Made by a program: the position numbers and the translations under genes
Shown: piece after piece, positions 24,503-36,628 of the stretch
Numbering within the stretch: the stretch's first letter is position 1
How the letters are laid out: each line of letters begins with the position of its first letter
Origin: Hofstenia miamia
Taxonomy: Eukaryota; Xenacoelomorpha; Acoela; Hofsteniidae
Direction: 5' to 3'
Length of the DNA stretch: 64,000 nucleotides
Assembly (NCBI GenBank): GCA_900660155.1
Contig: CABFPE010000499.1
Span: 215,897 to 279,896 of the forward strand
Notes under the pieces: model-generated
What the model saw: only the letters and a program-made list of their open reading frames with translations
What the model was told of the DNA's origin: nothing
The model's database searches: none

Positions 24503-27012
24503 TTACTCTTGTTTAGTCTTGTTTTGTTTGCCATACGAACGTATATGAAATCTTACAAAGGATGAAATTAGTAACGAAGCAAAGAATGCCCCTTCAATGC
24601 AACAAACTAGAGGGTAATGGCACTTTCCTTGGAAAATGTATGGCATCGGAGTAACTCCCACAATGAGCATGCCAAATAACTGCAAAATTTGCACTTGCGT
24701 TATATAACGTTTCCACCATAGATAACCTGCTAAGCTCTCAAATGTTGCTAGAAAGTAATAAATGTACATCACTGAATGAACAAAGGCATTAAATAACATA
24801 ATCCACATGCCCTGTGCACCAGGGAAGTATCTAGCTCCTTTCCAAAAAACAAACAATACCCACGCATGATGATATACATGAAGAAAAGATAACTGTTTGG
24901 TTTTTCCTCTTACTACAATAAACACAGTATCCAATAAATCAAATATTCTAGAAAAGTAGAATAGGTAGGTAGTAGTGGCCTCCAATTCATCAGGAAACAA
25001 GAACCCATTAACTTTCACTGAAAAACACGTAATCGATTGATGAGCTAAATATCAGCACATAGAAAACTGATTCTTTATACTAAGGCAATCTGTATACATA
25101 TATATATATATATAGTCAAGTGCAAAAACTCTAGTACACCTTCCAAATCAATAAAAATATTATTGTTCTTCAATTTAATTATTCTGTCCAAATTGAAATA
25201 GATTCGATTCAGGTTAGATATATTTAAAAGTACAGGCAAAGAAGTTTAGTTGGGATAAAATTTTTTAGGTTTATGGCAATGCAGTAATTCGTAACTGATG
25301 CTCATTGCTTATGTTTGGAGATTATGAAATTGCACAATTTTTGCAGCTAAGGTTGCCAGTTTTTACAGCAAAATGTATTAAAAAATCAGAAAACCTACTT
25401 TTCTACTATAAAAATTTTTCTATTCGCAGTTGCAAATAGAATGTGCAACAGTAGCAACTACCGCATCATCAAGGCATGCATAACCGCTGAAATCTAATCT
25501 GGCAAAATTGCTTTTCATTCAGGTTTCAATTTTAGCAAAATGTGTGTGTGCTTGTGTTTGCTTAAGCAGGTTATGATGTACAACAATTTTTAGTGAAATA
25601 ATATTGAAATTTCTTGATCATTTGATATCAGCGGCCCATTTAGGGAGGGGCAGCCACCCCCTTCTATTTGGGGCCAACTGCGAACCCTTAAGAAAAATGT
25701 TCTCTTTTCCTCAAAATTGAAAATAGTTTATGTTAATTCAAGATGTTATCAATCGATTTACTGCTAAAAACAGACGATTGCATTTGGTGTAAGCTTATTT
25801 TTGTCAAAAAAAAAACATTTCCTCCAATTTTTTCTGTAAAAAAAGGTGTCAGCCCCTCCCCGTTTTAAAAATACTAAACGCGCCACAGTTTGATATTTAT
25901 GTATATCAGAATATTTAACGTCCTCAAGGAGCTGCTTGAAAACGCAAGACAAAATCATAAAAATGCAGAGCATGTTCTGTTAATTCATGACATCTGACAA
26001 ATCTAATTGAGGCGCATATGAAGCATTTTATGCAGATAGGGATGATTTGCAAATGTAAGCTACAATAGAGAAAGTATGTGTGAATCTATGCCCAACGTAA
26101 GTGGTGACACCTCTACTAAACATTCATTTACTACTTCCTATCAATGCATGATTTTCGAAACTTCCAGTATTAAATAGCCTAAATATTTAATCAATTATGG
26201 TGTAAAACTCAAGCAATCCTTTGCAAGTTTTTCTTGTTCTTTATTGTCACTTAATATTTTATATTTAATGTCCACATTTCCGAATTTTATGTTAGAAATT
26301 ATTTTAAATGTTCGTATAGCAAAGGAAAACATGTTTCTACATAACGCAGGATGGTGAAAAATCGATGGGGATCTTAATTCATTTGGTGCTTTGTGCTCCT
26401 CCCCGCGTAATTATTTATTCAAACCCACAAAGCAATATGTATGAAATTTAATCCTCATGTCCATATCCTACTAATCATGAGAAGAATTCCATTGAGTATT
26501 GTTACTATATTGTCATACCCACGGCAACTCTACGAAAATACGTTGCCTCTTAGAGCATATAGCTATGACAAACCCTATGTTTTTGCATAATTTGAACAAT
26601 TTTAAATTTAGATATTGAACCTAAATTTCAACATTCATGTTATTTTTGGAATTTAGAGAAATTAAATTCTTTCATTTAATGAAGATTTTTTCCTGATTAT
26701 AAATGTAAATACTTTGGTGAAATATGAGTAAGAAAACATACCTAGTCTAGTGGAAATTGAAAAGGAGAGCAATGCAAACAGAACGACATTTATAATCACC
26801 TGAAGAACATTGTAGATCCTCAAGATTAACTTCAATTGATAAGAAAACAATGAAATGCGGAATTTTCCATAAACACAGAAAGCTAGATACAAGATGAATA
26901 CTGTAAGGAAGCTATATCCATCCAAATATTTCACACCAATGTTTAACGGATGTGGCTTCTGAAAATATGATAACTCTGAGTTAACTAGGTCGGATAGCGT
27001 TTGGTAAAGCAT
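24503..27012 (-). CDS. ELO-family very-long-chain fatty acid elongase (gene 2)
   Basis: Two exons on the minus strand, 27012-26742 and 25017-24503, join in phase 1 (G|TG, Val91) to give 261 residues. The first ATG in the open frame is at 27012; the frame extends upstream without another ATG. Motifs are RIFDLLDT (the same R/D variant of KxxExxDT as gene 1), HVYHH (H137/H140/H141), NAFVHSVMYIYY and TQVQILQ, followed by several hydrophobic segments. The C-terminus KTKQE fits a KxKxx ER retrieval signal. The protein is clearly paralogous to gene 1 (shared RYFPGA..GMWIML and YYFLATF stretches). The intron lies about 19 codons later and in another phase than in gene 1. The intron carries a hAT-type MITE and a (TA)n run. 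Gene 2 converges with gene 1 and the PPT2-like gene. Confidence 0.93.
25094..25114. repeat. (TA)n microsatellite in elongase 2 intron
   Basis: A short TA dinucleotide run about 80 bases inside the acceptor end of the intron, like several others in the window. Confidence 0.8.
25621..25896. mobile_element. hAT-type MITE in elongase 2 intron with 8-bp target duplication
   Basis: The element proper is 25629-25888 (260 bp). It begins CAGCGGCCCATTTAGGGA and ends ACTAAACGCGCCACAG. Read inward the ends pair as CAGCGGCCCATTTA against CTGTGGCGCGTTTA. Identical 8-mers TTTGATAT flank it at 25621-25628 and 25889-25896. The internal sequence is non-coding. It differs from the 14.3/58.7-kb family. Confidence 0.85.
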
Positions 27013-28599
27013 GTCAACAAAGCTTGTATTTGTTAAAGTAAACAAATATCTTTGTTGTACAAATGCGCAAAGTTCTGTTTAGACTTATAGTATTAGGAAT
27101 CGTCATGAAACACAGATCTTCGTGCATTGAGACGCATGAGGAATAATAAACATATAAACTTTGTTTTGAGCTTAATTATTTGTTTACTTCTATATTTATT
27201 ATTTTTAATATTTGATACACAAAACATTTCGTTTAACATTAAAAACCATTATAATGGCAGGATAACAAAATAAGAATAATCAGGCTTACAAATATCACTT
27301 TTGGCACTGTTATGCTACTCTTGAAAATGATTCCTTATTGATATTAATATTTTCCCTTTCTTAAGTTCTGTACCCATTCATTGTTTTGAAGATTTATACT
27401 ATATATATTTTTTTTCAAATTGCATCTTATATTTAGCACCCGTCACCAATTGGTATGAAGAAAGTAGTTTTTTTATTTCTAGATATTGTAAAGAGTGCAT
27501 AGAAAAATCATAGAATAAATCTGAGTTAAAATTTTTTAGCCCAGATATATGTATATATTATTGCCTTTAATTGATTTCCAAAAATGACAGAAATTTTCTT
27601 TAAAATGTTGCGTTTCCTACCAATGGGTCTGCACTAAGACACCGCTCACTTTGGTAATCCCAGTTCATTGAAGTACCTATTTAGATTATGAGCATCTAGT
27701 ATTTCGCATAATCTACTAATTGTACTACATCCTTTATGTTACTTTGAGAACTACATGTTCTTCTCTACGTAACTCCTCCCCCTACTTGAGAGATTTCTAA
27801 GTATTTGGCAAACATGAAGTTGCTTGCCTTAATTCCTTAGCATGCATTAACAAAATTATACTCCTTATAACTTTAATTTTTAACTACAAATACTACAAAT
27901 TTCAATCCAATGCTAAGAAACTACACTTTATTGCATTTATTTGGAAATTCAATTTATTACGTTCAATATATCCTTAAATATATTAAAAACAATACTATAA
28001 AAAGCGGTAAGAAACGATTTGCTGCAAACAAATATTCATTGCATGCAAAGTAATGGTAAGGGGACAATCACCTTTACTTATGTAAGTATTATTTTCAGCA
28101 ACGGGGCATATTTAGTACATTTGTTTTCTCTGTTCATTTGTAGACTATGCATTCCATGTTATTCAAAACTGAAATTTATTGAAAAAAATTAAGAAAAATT
28201 AATTTTTTTATTTATTATTTATTTATAGAAAATAATTTTCGATTGCAGAAAATTAATAAATTTTCCATTTTAAGATATCAACTGTTTTATTGAAAATATA
28301 CTAAATAAGATTGATGAAAAATAATTTTATATTAAACTAAATTAATAATAGATTAGGCTTGCATTTGTTAAAAAATTAAATAATTTGTAATGAAAAATAT
28401 AAGTTTAGTTTTCTTATAATTCAGAGTCAACCTGGGTCATAACATTGTTTGATAACAAAATATATCAAATTTTGGTTTCGCATATTTACAAACTGGTTGC
28501 TAATGCGTATGTAGACATATACGGCGTTCAATTCATTGCATTCGAATAGTTCGCATAAAAATAGTTGAGCATTTTTAAGAATTCTTAATTTTAACAAAA
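27013..28599. other. Upstream flank of elongase 2, no gene seen
   Basis: A+T-rich. It should contain the elongase 2 promoter, but no distinctive element could be picked out. Confidence 0.45.
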
Positions 28600-28925
28600 A
28601 CATTTAAATATATTTCGACTTAAAAAGTCATTGTCAGTTTTACAAATAATTCCCTCTAAATTTACTTGATTTTATAATAATATTTTATTTCGCTAAATCT
28701 TAATTATTGGTAGCAATAGTTTATGTATGTAATCATCTTTTGTATTTAGACTTGGTTGAAATGATCTAATTCGAATGCTTTCAGTGATTTTAAGATATTT
28801 TTGCATCAGTATTCTTTAAAATTTTTACATCATAACTTAGTCCACATTTTTTTAGGTGTTTTGTAATGGTTGAATTAGTTTCATGATCTTTTGTTCAAAT
28901 ATAATTTAATTGGTTGATCAACAGA
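28600..28925 (-). mobile_element. Penelope-like element 3' fragment
   Basis: The minus strand encodes a decayed second half of the GIY-YIG domain (KHLKKCGLSYDVKILKN, matching SNHLNNCGLNFETKIL of the 0.8-kb copy). It is followed by the same tail with a CTGACAATGACTT...AAGTCGAAAT terminal motif at 28612-28637. It is the third copy of this PLE 3' end in the window and is 5'-truncated. Confidence 0.75.
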
Positions 28926-30179
28926 TGATATAACCGAACCACTACCCAGATATGTAAGTGGGCTGTAGCAGCTAATGAGAAAATGAAAATTGGTTTGTGA
29001 AAAAAAATAGAATTTCGGAAAATCTTGTACTTAGTTTTCCTGAAAATATAAAAATTCTATTCTGAAAAATAGCCTAGTAATTAAGCATTTTTAATCATAT
29101 TGAAAACAGTAGTGTCAATCGATGGGGAACGAGATGTCAGTCTCCTCTGCTTTTAAGAAAGATAGATGTTAACATATATCAGTAAATTTCTAAGGTTTTC
29201 TTAATTTTATGCATTTCTATTATATTGCAAAACGAATTTTTGCACAATTATTATAATAGTGTACTTTATAAGAAATTTGCTAAGTAAGAATTTGATACAT
29301 CACTCCTTAAAAAATATCATGGTAATTAATGTTTCTATGACCTCCATAAACAGAAATTTGCATCCATGACAGCAGACAATTACATGAATACTGAAAATGT
29401 ATGGATTGTCCAGAGAATTAATTTCAAAACTCGAATGTTGAAAATAGAATCATTGTGCCAGACCCAGGAACGAAAATATCACTCTTGCAAATGAAATTTT
29501 TTAATGTATCCTGTTAATTATATTTTTAGTTTACATTTTAGAAGGTCATTGATATTCTACTCGTTGCCGAATTATAGTTCATCTTTTATTTAAAAAAATC
29601 CAGCCCATAAATTGAACTATCAAATAATTATTGACGTGTTGAATTTATGAATTCAGTTAGATATAGACATAAAAAGAAAAATAACAATATAAGATACACA
29701 TAAATAACTAAATATCAAGCATTATCAGAAGTAACTTATATAAGTCAGAAAGCACCTACTCTCAATGATTTCCACAAATTCTCTTCTCAGGATAGGAATA
29801 TTTTACTGGCATTTTTGCCTGAATTCGTTTTCAACACCAAATCATTTTTGAGGCAGCAATCCACCGAATAAGTGATTAGCTTTGTTTAAAATTTGAGACA
29901 TTTACGCTATGTATGCTTTTCTGATTTTTCTTGAATATTAATAAACATTCAGTAAAAACAAAATTTCTTTGACTTAGTTCCAAAAATTTGCTATCTCCTA
30001 ATATTTTTGAGATTATCAGACAAAATTGATATTAATTCCGAAAGATGACTCAACACAAGTTGTCCAGGGATATGATCCAACTCATGTTGCTTTCGAACAT
30101 GCTGTTTTGCGTTTCTACAATAAAAAGTCTCTAATAAAATTTATCAGGATTTCACTGACCGCAGAATCAAAGAACAGAT
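28926..30179. other. No gene seen
   Basis: A+T-rich sequence with no coding-like frames, RNA genes or recognisable repeats. Confidence 0.45.
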
Positions 30180-31320
30180 ATTTTCTTTTAATTGACTGTT
30201 GACTTGAGCTTCTTCTTTTTTACTTCCCTAATTGCTTTATAACTGGAGGAAAGTATCATTTACTTTTTTCTCTTTTCAAAATATCGCATGTTCCAGAATC
30301 TGTTTGTAATCATCTCGTCTGTCTGCGACTGTAGGAATAACGATTTTTGTGTCATCAGCATATAAACAACTCGACTCTTGAAATCTGTGAATGTTAGATG
30401 AGATATCATGTCTATAGACAGAATATAACACAGAACCATGGATTTTCTCTGGAGTGACTCCATTATTTATTCTACAGTAAAAAGATGTTGTTTTTCCTTT
30501 AATAGTAACTATGCTACCTACTGTATCTGTAAAAAAAATCTATGCTCCAATTCTTGACTGAAAATTTTGCTAAGAAAATATCATATCTGCAGTGATGAAA
30601 ATCTCTTCTGACATCTAATGGAATTACAGGAACAGCTATAACTAGACTATCATCTAAATATTCCAATGTTCTATGATTAAAATATTGTGGATTGTTGTTG
30701 TATTGTCCATCTTTCTATTTGCATACATTTTTATAGGTATGCACTTATTAAGAATAGGATATATGCATTTTTTGAAAACTCCCTGTTCATAAGTTCGAAA
30801 GATTACTGATGTCACTGGTATCCCGTAATTCTTTAAGAATATGTGAAAACTGTCATTTAGGCTACGGTTAGACCATGTGATTGGTCACGCGTGATCTGTA
30901 CTATTTTGGTAAAATCGCACGTCTAACCATCAAGATAATTAGCGATGTGACGTGATTTTGTAACTTTTCTTACTACCAATCACCTGGGCTAACTGTGGCC
31001 TTAGGAATAAGAATTACAATAAATATTCGGGCATGCATGAAGCAGTCAATTATACTTGTTAATATATCATTAAAACTTGAAAAAAATATTTCCACACCTA
31101 GTACGGAATATCATCGGCTAGCTGTTTTCTAATTTGAAAAGGTTCTTTCTCCATATCAATTTGATTTATTAATTGAATTTTTTCAAATGCAGTAAAGTAC
31201 CTAGTTGAGATTTCATAATTAAAAACAATACTTCGAGTGACCATTATTTCATTTGCAAAATTTTGAGTCGACTGATGTAATGCGAGTCTAATCCTCTTCA
31301 TCTCGTAATCCGGTCCACCA
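30180..31320 (-). mobile_element. LINE (non-LTR retrotransposon) reverse transcriptase relic
   Basis: On the minus strand a broken frame reads FYCRINNGVTPEKIHGSVLY, then RHDISSNIH and SSCLYADDTKIVIPTV. This matches the RT blocks GVPQGSxLGPLLF and the catalytic YADD of CR1/Jockey/I-type LINEs. A further minus frame at 31301-31098 (67 residues, RSIVFNYEISTRYFTAFEK) fits the linker before RT. Several stops and frame changes interrupt it, and no 3' tail was found. A PIF/Harbinger-like MITE (30860-31000) has inserted between the two pieces. Confidence 0.75.
30857..31003. mobile_element. PIF/Harbinger-like MITE with TTA target duplication
   Basis: The element is 30860-31000 (141 bp). It opens GGCTACGGTTAGACCATGTG and closes with the inverted match that reads inward GGCCACAGTTAGCCCAGGTG, both continuing ATTGGT. 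Terminal TTA on each side (30857-30859 and 31001-31003) is the 3-bp target duplication expected of PIF/Harbinger elements. It lies within LINE-derived sequence, so it inserted after the LINE. Confidence 0.85.
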
Positions 31321-31692
31321 TTTTCCTTATTCTTGATATGACTGTACAGTAAACCTATTATTGGCTATATCTTCTCCGATTCTATTAATCATATTGATTT
31401 CTTATTCATGATCGTTTCTTTTCTTGACACCCAGCGATTGTTTAGTAACAGATTTGTAAAAAAATTAATATATTTATAAAAAATACAAATTTATGTTAAA
31501 ATATACATAATCAGTTTGCATTTATGTGATCAAATGGCTTTAAAAAGTAGGCCCTATTAGGAATTGTTGTTAGTTTAATTTCCCACAAAATTGAAATCTT
31601 GAAAATTATTAAAACTCTATGAAATTATGTTTATAAATTGTAACAAAGAAAGTGGACTGAAGTAATTCCACCCTAAAAGAAAAGACTAATGT

Positions 31693-32181
31693 ATGCCAAC
31701 TTATAACTTATTTTCACAACATCAAGCACAATGCTCACCCAGAATGATGCACTTGCCTCCATCTACATGTACTCCTCAGCAAGTTCTCACCCAACCAATA
31801 GCTGTAACTCCTGCAACAACTTCTCCGTTGGTTATGTCGCATCCTTGCAATTTACCAAGCGTAATGGCACAAAGTTATGTTTACACACCAGTTAGCGCTT
31901 TTCATCGACCAATTAGTACTTGTTCAAGGGTAGAGGTTAGACCTCTCATGCCGCAAGGAGGAAGAAAAGCTCTAGATTGGAGATGCCGATCAGGATCTTT
32001 AAGAAGCCCTTATCTAAATAATTCATATTTTGGGTACACTGAATCCAGATCACACAGCAGCCCTGAAGTTTGGAAAGCTTATTTTAAATACTTGCATGAC
32101 AAACCAAATAAGCTCTCTTATGCGAAGAAATTCACAAACACTTTGGATCCAAAAGAAAGACGAATGGACCCTAAGGAATGA
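31693..32181 (+). CDS. Unidentified intronless ORF, 162 aa, Pro/Ser/Thr-rich
   Basis: A single open frame from ATG 31693 to TGA 32181, with an in-frame stop just before the ATG. It is visibly richer in G+C than its flanks and uses a balanced residue set, which argues for real coding sequence. The N-terminal half is rich in Pro, Thr, Ser and Gln (for example MHLPPSTCTPQQVLTQPI) and looks disordered. The centre has RVEVRPLMPQGGRKALDW. The C-terminal third is basic with aromatics (PEVWKAYFKYLHDKPNK) and ends RRMDPKE. There is no signal peptide or membrane segment. A poly(A) signal lies at 32483. No family is recognised. It could be the last exon of a longer gene. Confidence 0.6.
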   Translation: MPTYNLFSQHQAQCSPRMMHLPPSTCTPQQVLTQPIAVTPATTSPLVMSHPCNLPSVMAQSYVYTPVSAFHRPISTCSRVEVRPLMPQGGRKALDWRCRSGSLRSPYLNNSYFGYTESRSHSSPEVWKAYFKYLHDKPNKLSYAKKFTNTLDPKERRMDPKE

Positions 32182-32482
32182 GGAAATTTGCATTCTACAT
32201 GAAAATCAAATACATAAATTGATCAGCACTAATATTCAACTACATTCAAAATATAATGTATAGAAAATTATCTATTAATTTTTATATTATTATTTTATGT
32301 CCTAATATTTGTTATATAAAATCACATAGTCGACGGATAACTTTAAATATTTTATAATAATTTTTAAATATTTACAATTTTAGTATTTACATTATCCAGT
32401 TAGGCAGCATTAATGATTGCAATTGTAATTTTTAAATTTGATAATTTTAGGAGTCCATTTTTTTCACAGGTTTGATTTTAAG

Positions 32483-32488
32483 AATAAA
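32483..32488 (+). terminator. Possible poly(A) signal of the 162-aa ORF
   Basis: AATAAA about 300 bases after the stop codon; plausible but unproven in A+T-rich DNA. Confidence 0.3.
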
Positions 32489-34329
32489 GACAACGAATTT
32501 GATTTAATAAATACATTGGAATTTGTAAAAATCGTGTCTGCCATTGGTGAACGTAAGAGATTGCATAAATCTTTTAAATAAATTATAAATTCTGTTTAGA
32601 AAGTACAGTGTTTTCAGCCATTCAATATCAAATGCATCTTATTACAAAATTCAGCTGAAAATTTCTATGTGTATCATAGCCAAACAAATTTTCATAGGGC
32701 TATTGGAGAATAAACTTTTTAAGAACTAAAAGCAATAAACGTACCAGAAATATATTTGCGAAAAATTTTGAAAGTGTTTCAGGTATGACTTCACAGAATC
32801 AATTACCAAATTTAGAAATAGGTCACATCTAAGAAAATATATTAACGTGAAATGATTTTATTCGTGCATATTTAAATATTTTAAATATTTTACAATTTTA
32901 AAGGTCGTGATTCAAAATATTGACATTTGGCAAAATTTTTTAATGTTCTTGTACCATTCAAATATAAATGGTAGTCAAACTTTCACTTCTTTGAAGCAAT
33001 TATAATCCATAAAGCTTTAAACTTTAGAAAATTAGGATTTCAAACTTCTTCTTTTTTACATATTTGCAAGATATACACATTCTTCCGGTATAGATTTTAA
33101 TTTTCAGAGAATATGAAATTTGGACCGTGAAAGCCCTTCAAATTTGAGCTTTTTTATTTTATCATTATGGAATATTTGAATGCATTTTATGGATAGCATT
33201 ATGAATTAAAAAATCTTGGTATACAAAATCAACATTACAAAAAATATACTTAAAAAATTATATAAAATTAACACTACAATGCTAATAGATAATAGATTAT
33301 AACAAAATATTTATGTAATTTACAAAATATCCCTTTCAAATATTAAAAATTATCATTTAACAGTTGATTTTCCATGTATGTTATCCATTAATTAATGTAT
33401 TTTATTAGTTTAAAATATAATAATGAAATATTAAAGTTTTCTTAGAAATTTGAAAATTTAGAAATTCAGTGCTCAGCCTACACTGAGAAATTCTTGAAAA
33501 TTAAGACTTCATAAGATGCATTTCTATAGAATTATAAATCATAAAAACCATATGCAGGAAATTTTTCCATGAAAGCGATTGCTAGAACCAAATGGTTTTT
33601 GATAGAAAAATTTTTTAGAGGTCAGAATTGACTTATTCTATGATCTCTTTCAAATATTTACAAAAACAAATAAAAAGTTCTATTAGCTTGTATCTTGAAA
33701 CTGTGTAATGGATTAACAGTAACGAAAACAACAATTTTCTTTGGTTTTTCAACCGCAATGTAGTGTAAATAATTTTCATTCCTTGTTAGTAGTTTATTTA
33801 ATATATCAAATACAAGACTGCAAAAAAATTATAAAATATAGCTTTCAGTATAACTAGTGTTGTGCATTACTGTCGCTAAGTGTGTTTTGCATATTACAGT
33901 GTCCTACAACAACGGTGAAGAACTATAGAGTGCTCACTCGTCATGTATTATTCAATATTGATTTTGATTGCTTAAATTAAAAAAATTGTGAAAAGAAAAA
34001 AACTATTTAAAATTATGGTCCTAAAGTACATTTTCAGGATTCATTTTTTCAATATTCGATAATTTAAGGGGGTATCCTCCCGCTTTGGGCTTTTTCGATT
34101 TTAATTTCATGATTTAATTATGTCACATTTTAGTTGCTATGTGGTTAAAACTATTTTTATCTAAATATCAAAATAAATTTATCAAATAGTTTTAAAAACA
34201 AAATCGAAGGTTGAACAAATTTGAATTAAAAAATATCGACTGCGCATGCATTTGAATTTGGTAATGAGATAATATTTTGTATATTTTTCTACGGTCAGAT
34301 ACACTGTCATATTTTTATGCAAAAATGAT
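32489..34329. other. No gene seen
   Basis: Very A+T-rich. No coding-like frame, element end or RNA gene recognised. Confidence 0.45.
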
Positions 34330-34690
34330 TGTTTTAGGAGAATGTCCTGGAGAATGTGATACTTCAAGCGTACTAGCAAGGTAATAGAAGCGCAGAGGAA
34401 AGGCACAGTAGGTAAAGAGAAAAGAATGGGAACAGTACCAAGGGACAGGAATGTAACAAGGAGAATGATAATATGTACAAGTACAGGGAGTTGGCAGATG
34501 AAGTTGACCGATTGTGGAAGCTGAAGGTTGAATTAATCGCAGTTGTAGGTGGAGCACTAGGAGCAGTAACACAGAATTATAAGAGATACTTGGAGGAGTT
34601 AAGATTACCATAGTGGGGAAGGCCGGTAGCACATAAGGCAGATTTGTTAGGAATAACTATAGTCCCACGCCAATGCGAAGCTGTGAGAAG
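34330..34690 (+). mobile_element. Retroelement C-terminal fragment (non-LTR type likely)
   Basis: A G+C-richer island whose plus strand reads KYRELADEVDRLWKLKVELI, then AVVGGALGAVTQNYKRYLEEL and, beyond a stop, ADLLGITIVPRQCEAVRRS. The pattern KYxxLAxExxRLWxxKxxxIPVVIGALG...LGTAxxLR is a familiar C-terminal tail of animal reverse-transcriptase proteins. The fragment has no RT core and is flanked by plain A+T-rich DNA. The exact clade is uncertain. Confidence 0.5.
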
Positions 34691-36628
34691 GTCAGAGATA
34701 ATAATAGTTGAAATAATATAATTACTTTACTTTACAGCTATATAATAACAAAGAGGCATGTGACAATGCGAAATCAATCCGATTCATTGAACAATTGAAG
34801 AATCACGCAGCTACTTGTGTCTGAAAACATAATACATTGTGACATTTATACGAATCCAATAAGCAAACAGTAGCGTAAGAATCACAAATTTTTAGGATGA
34901 ATCACTTTTGGTACGGAGTGCATTTGCAAATTTGTAAACCGTCAAAATAAAGAATGTGTCATTCCTAATGTTAACGAATTTTTCAATTCTATATATCTTA
35001 CCAATTAGTAAATCACAAATATTTTTAATACAAAAATTTTGATTACATGTTCATTTATGGAATGTTGTCACTATATTTTTCACTTTAAAAATATAAGCAT
35101 AAAAAATCATACTTCCGGTTTTTCTCAGAATGTCCCTGTGTCATTACGAATGTCTTCGAGAAGGTAAAGTATCCTTGTTTACCGCCCTCAATGCCCATGT
35201 TCGAACCCAGGGTATTTCTTGTAAGATTAGTAAGAAACTGTGAAAATTTACTTAAATTCAGATACTTTCATTTACAATAAATACGATATACTCTTGTACT
35301 TTGTTGATTTAATGCACCTTTTTTGCTTCAACAGCACCTGCAAAAGAATACTTTGCAACATTGGAGAGTACTCCAACCAATGGTAAATCCACCCTGAGAT
35401 CTGCCTTCAATCAAGTCGGCTTAGTTTTAATAATATAAAATATTCCCTTACCAAGTTCCTGTATGAGGACCTGAGAATGATCAGTCCCGATAATTTGTAT
35501 CCCATTAATTTGAAAAATTGCCAATGCCATTGGTTAATGCGATATTTTTAACTCTCTTTAGTTATTTGCACCAATATATTATAATCAGCCCCATTGTTTA
35601 TAATTTTGATGTTACTAATTTGGTGGCATTGTCTTCTTAGCCATTGAAATTCAGCAAATTAGAATTATATATATATATATATATATATATATGCTACAAA
35701 TGCATACACTTCTATGGAAATAATATAATATATATTTTTATTAGTAAATCAATCATTTCCTATAATTTCCCGGTTTGAAAAAATATCAAGATTTTAAATG
35801 TTGCAGGAACACTCCTTTAATATTTTAAGTAAATATTCATCAATTGATAATTTTTTGTAGCTCTTCCAATAATAACTTCGGGATGTGTGTGTTAAGCTTC
35901 CTAAAATTCTGAGAACATTTTTTCTGAAATATTGTTCCTTTTATCTTTAAGAATTTAGCGCTATTTGACCGTTTTTAATTATCATAGATGTCTAATGAGC
36001 AGTCTATGATGAAGATGTTTGTATTTCAATTTGAAACAAAATTCCTATGAAATAATAGTGAAAAAGTCCAGGGTTTTAAAATGCCTTAAGCAAAACTTCC
36101 AGAGTCCACCGCAAGCTTAATACAGTCACGATACAATTAACTGTCAATTCAAAGAAGAAAATGTCACCAATGATTCCATAAACCTAGTCAAGTGAGTGCT
36201 CATACTGCGTTAGTTCCTTGCCGCTTAAGAAAGATGCCATAATAATTGCTTGGCCAAACTTGTGGTCCACCATCAACTGTACAAGACAAGACATGCGGAA
36301 TATCAATTCCAGGTTATTTGTTAGTCATACTTATTGCGAAAAAAATTTATTAATTGTAGAACATTGAAAAGGTTAAGACTAAAACTTTTTTACTTATTTT
36401 TTCAAAGATCTGCGACGATGCTTAATGTTTGACACCTAAGATCAACACCAACAAAAATATTTCTATGATATATCACTGTTTTAAATATGCAGAAACTGTG
36501 GTTCTTAAGATTAAAAGTAAAGAATAAGATTAATATAACGAAAAACATATTGGAAGATGGAAAATGTATAAAATATTTGTGTAGTACATTCATCTTTAGA
36601 TATATGGAAATACAGTATTCTGTAAAAA
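34691..36628. other. No gene seen; one (AT)n run
   Basis: A+T-rich with an AT dinucleotide run at 35665-35692. A G+C-richer patch at 35110-35230 has no readable motif. Confidence 0.45.

Noticed and set aside
34315-34632. 105-codon minus-strand ORF
   Set aside because: Shadow of the retroelement fragment read on the plus strand.
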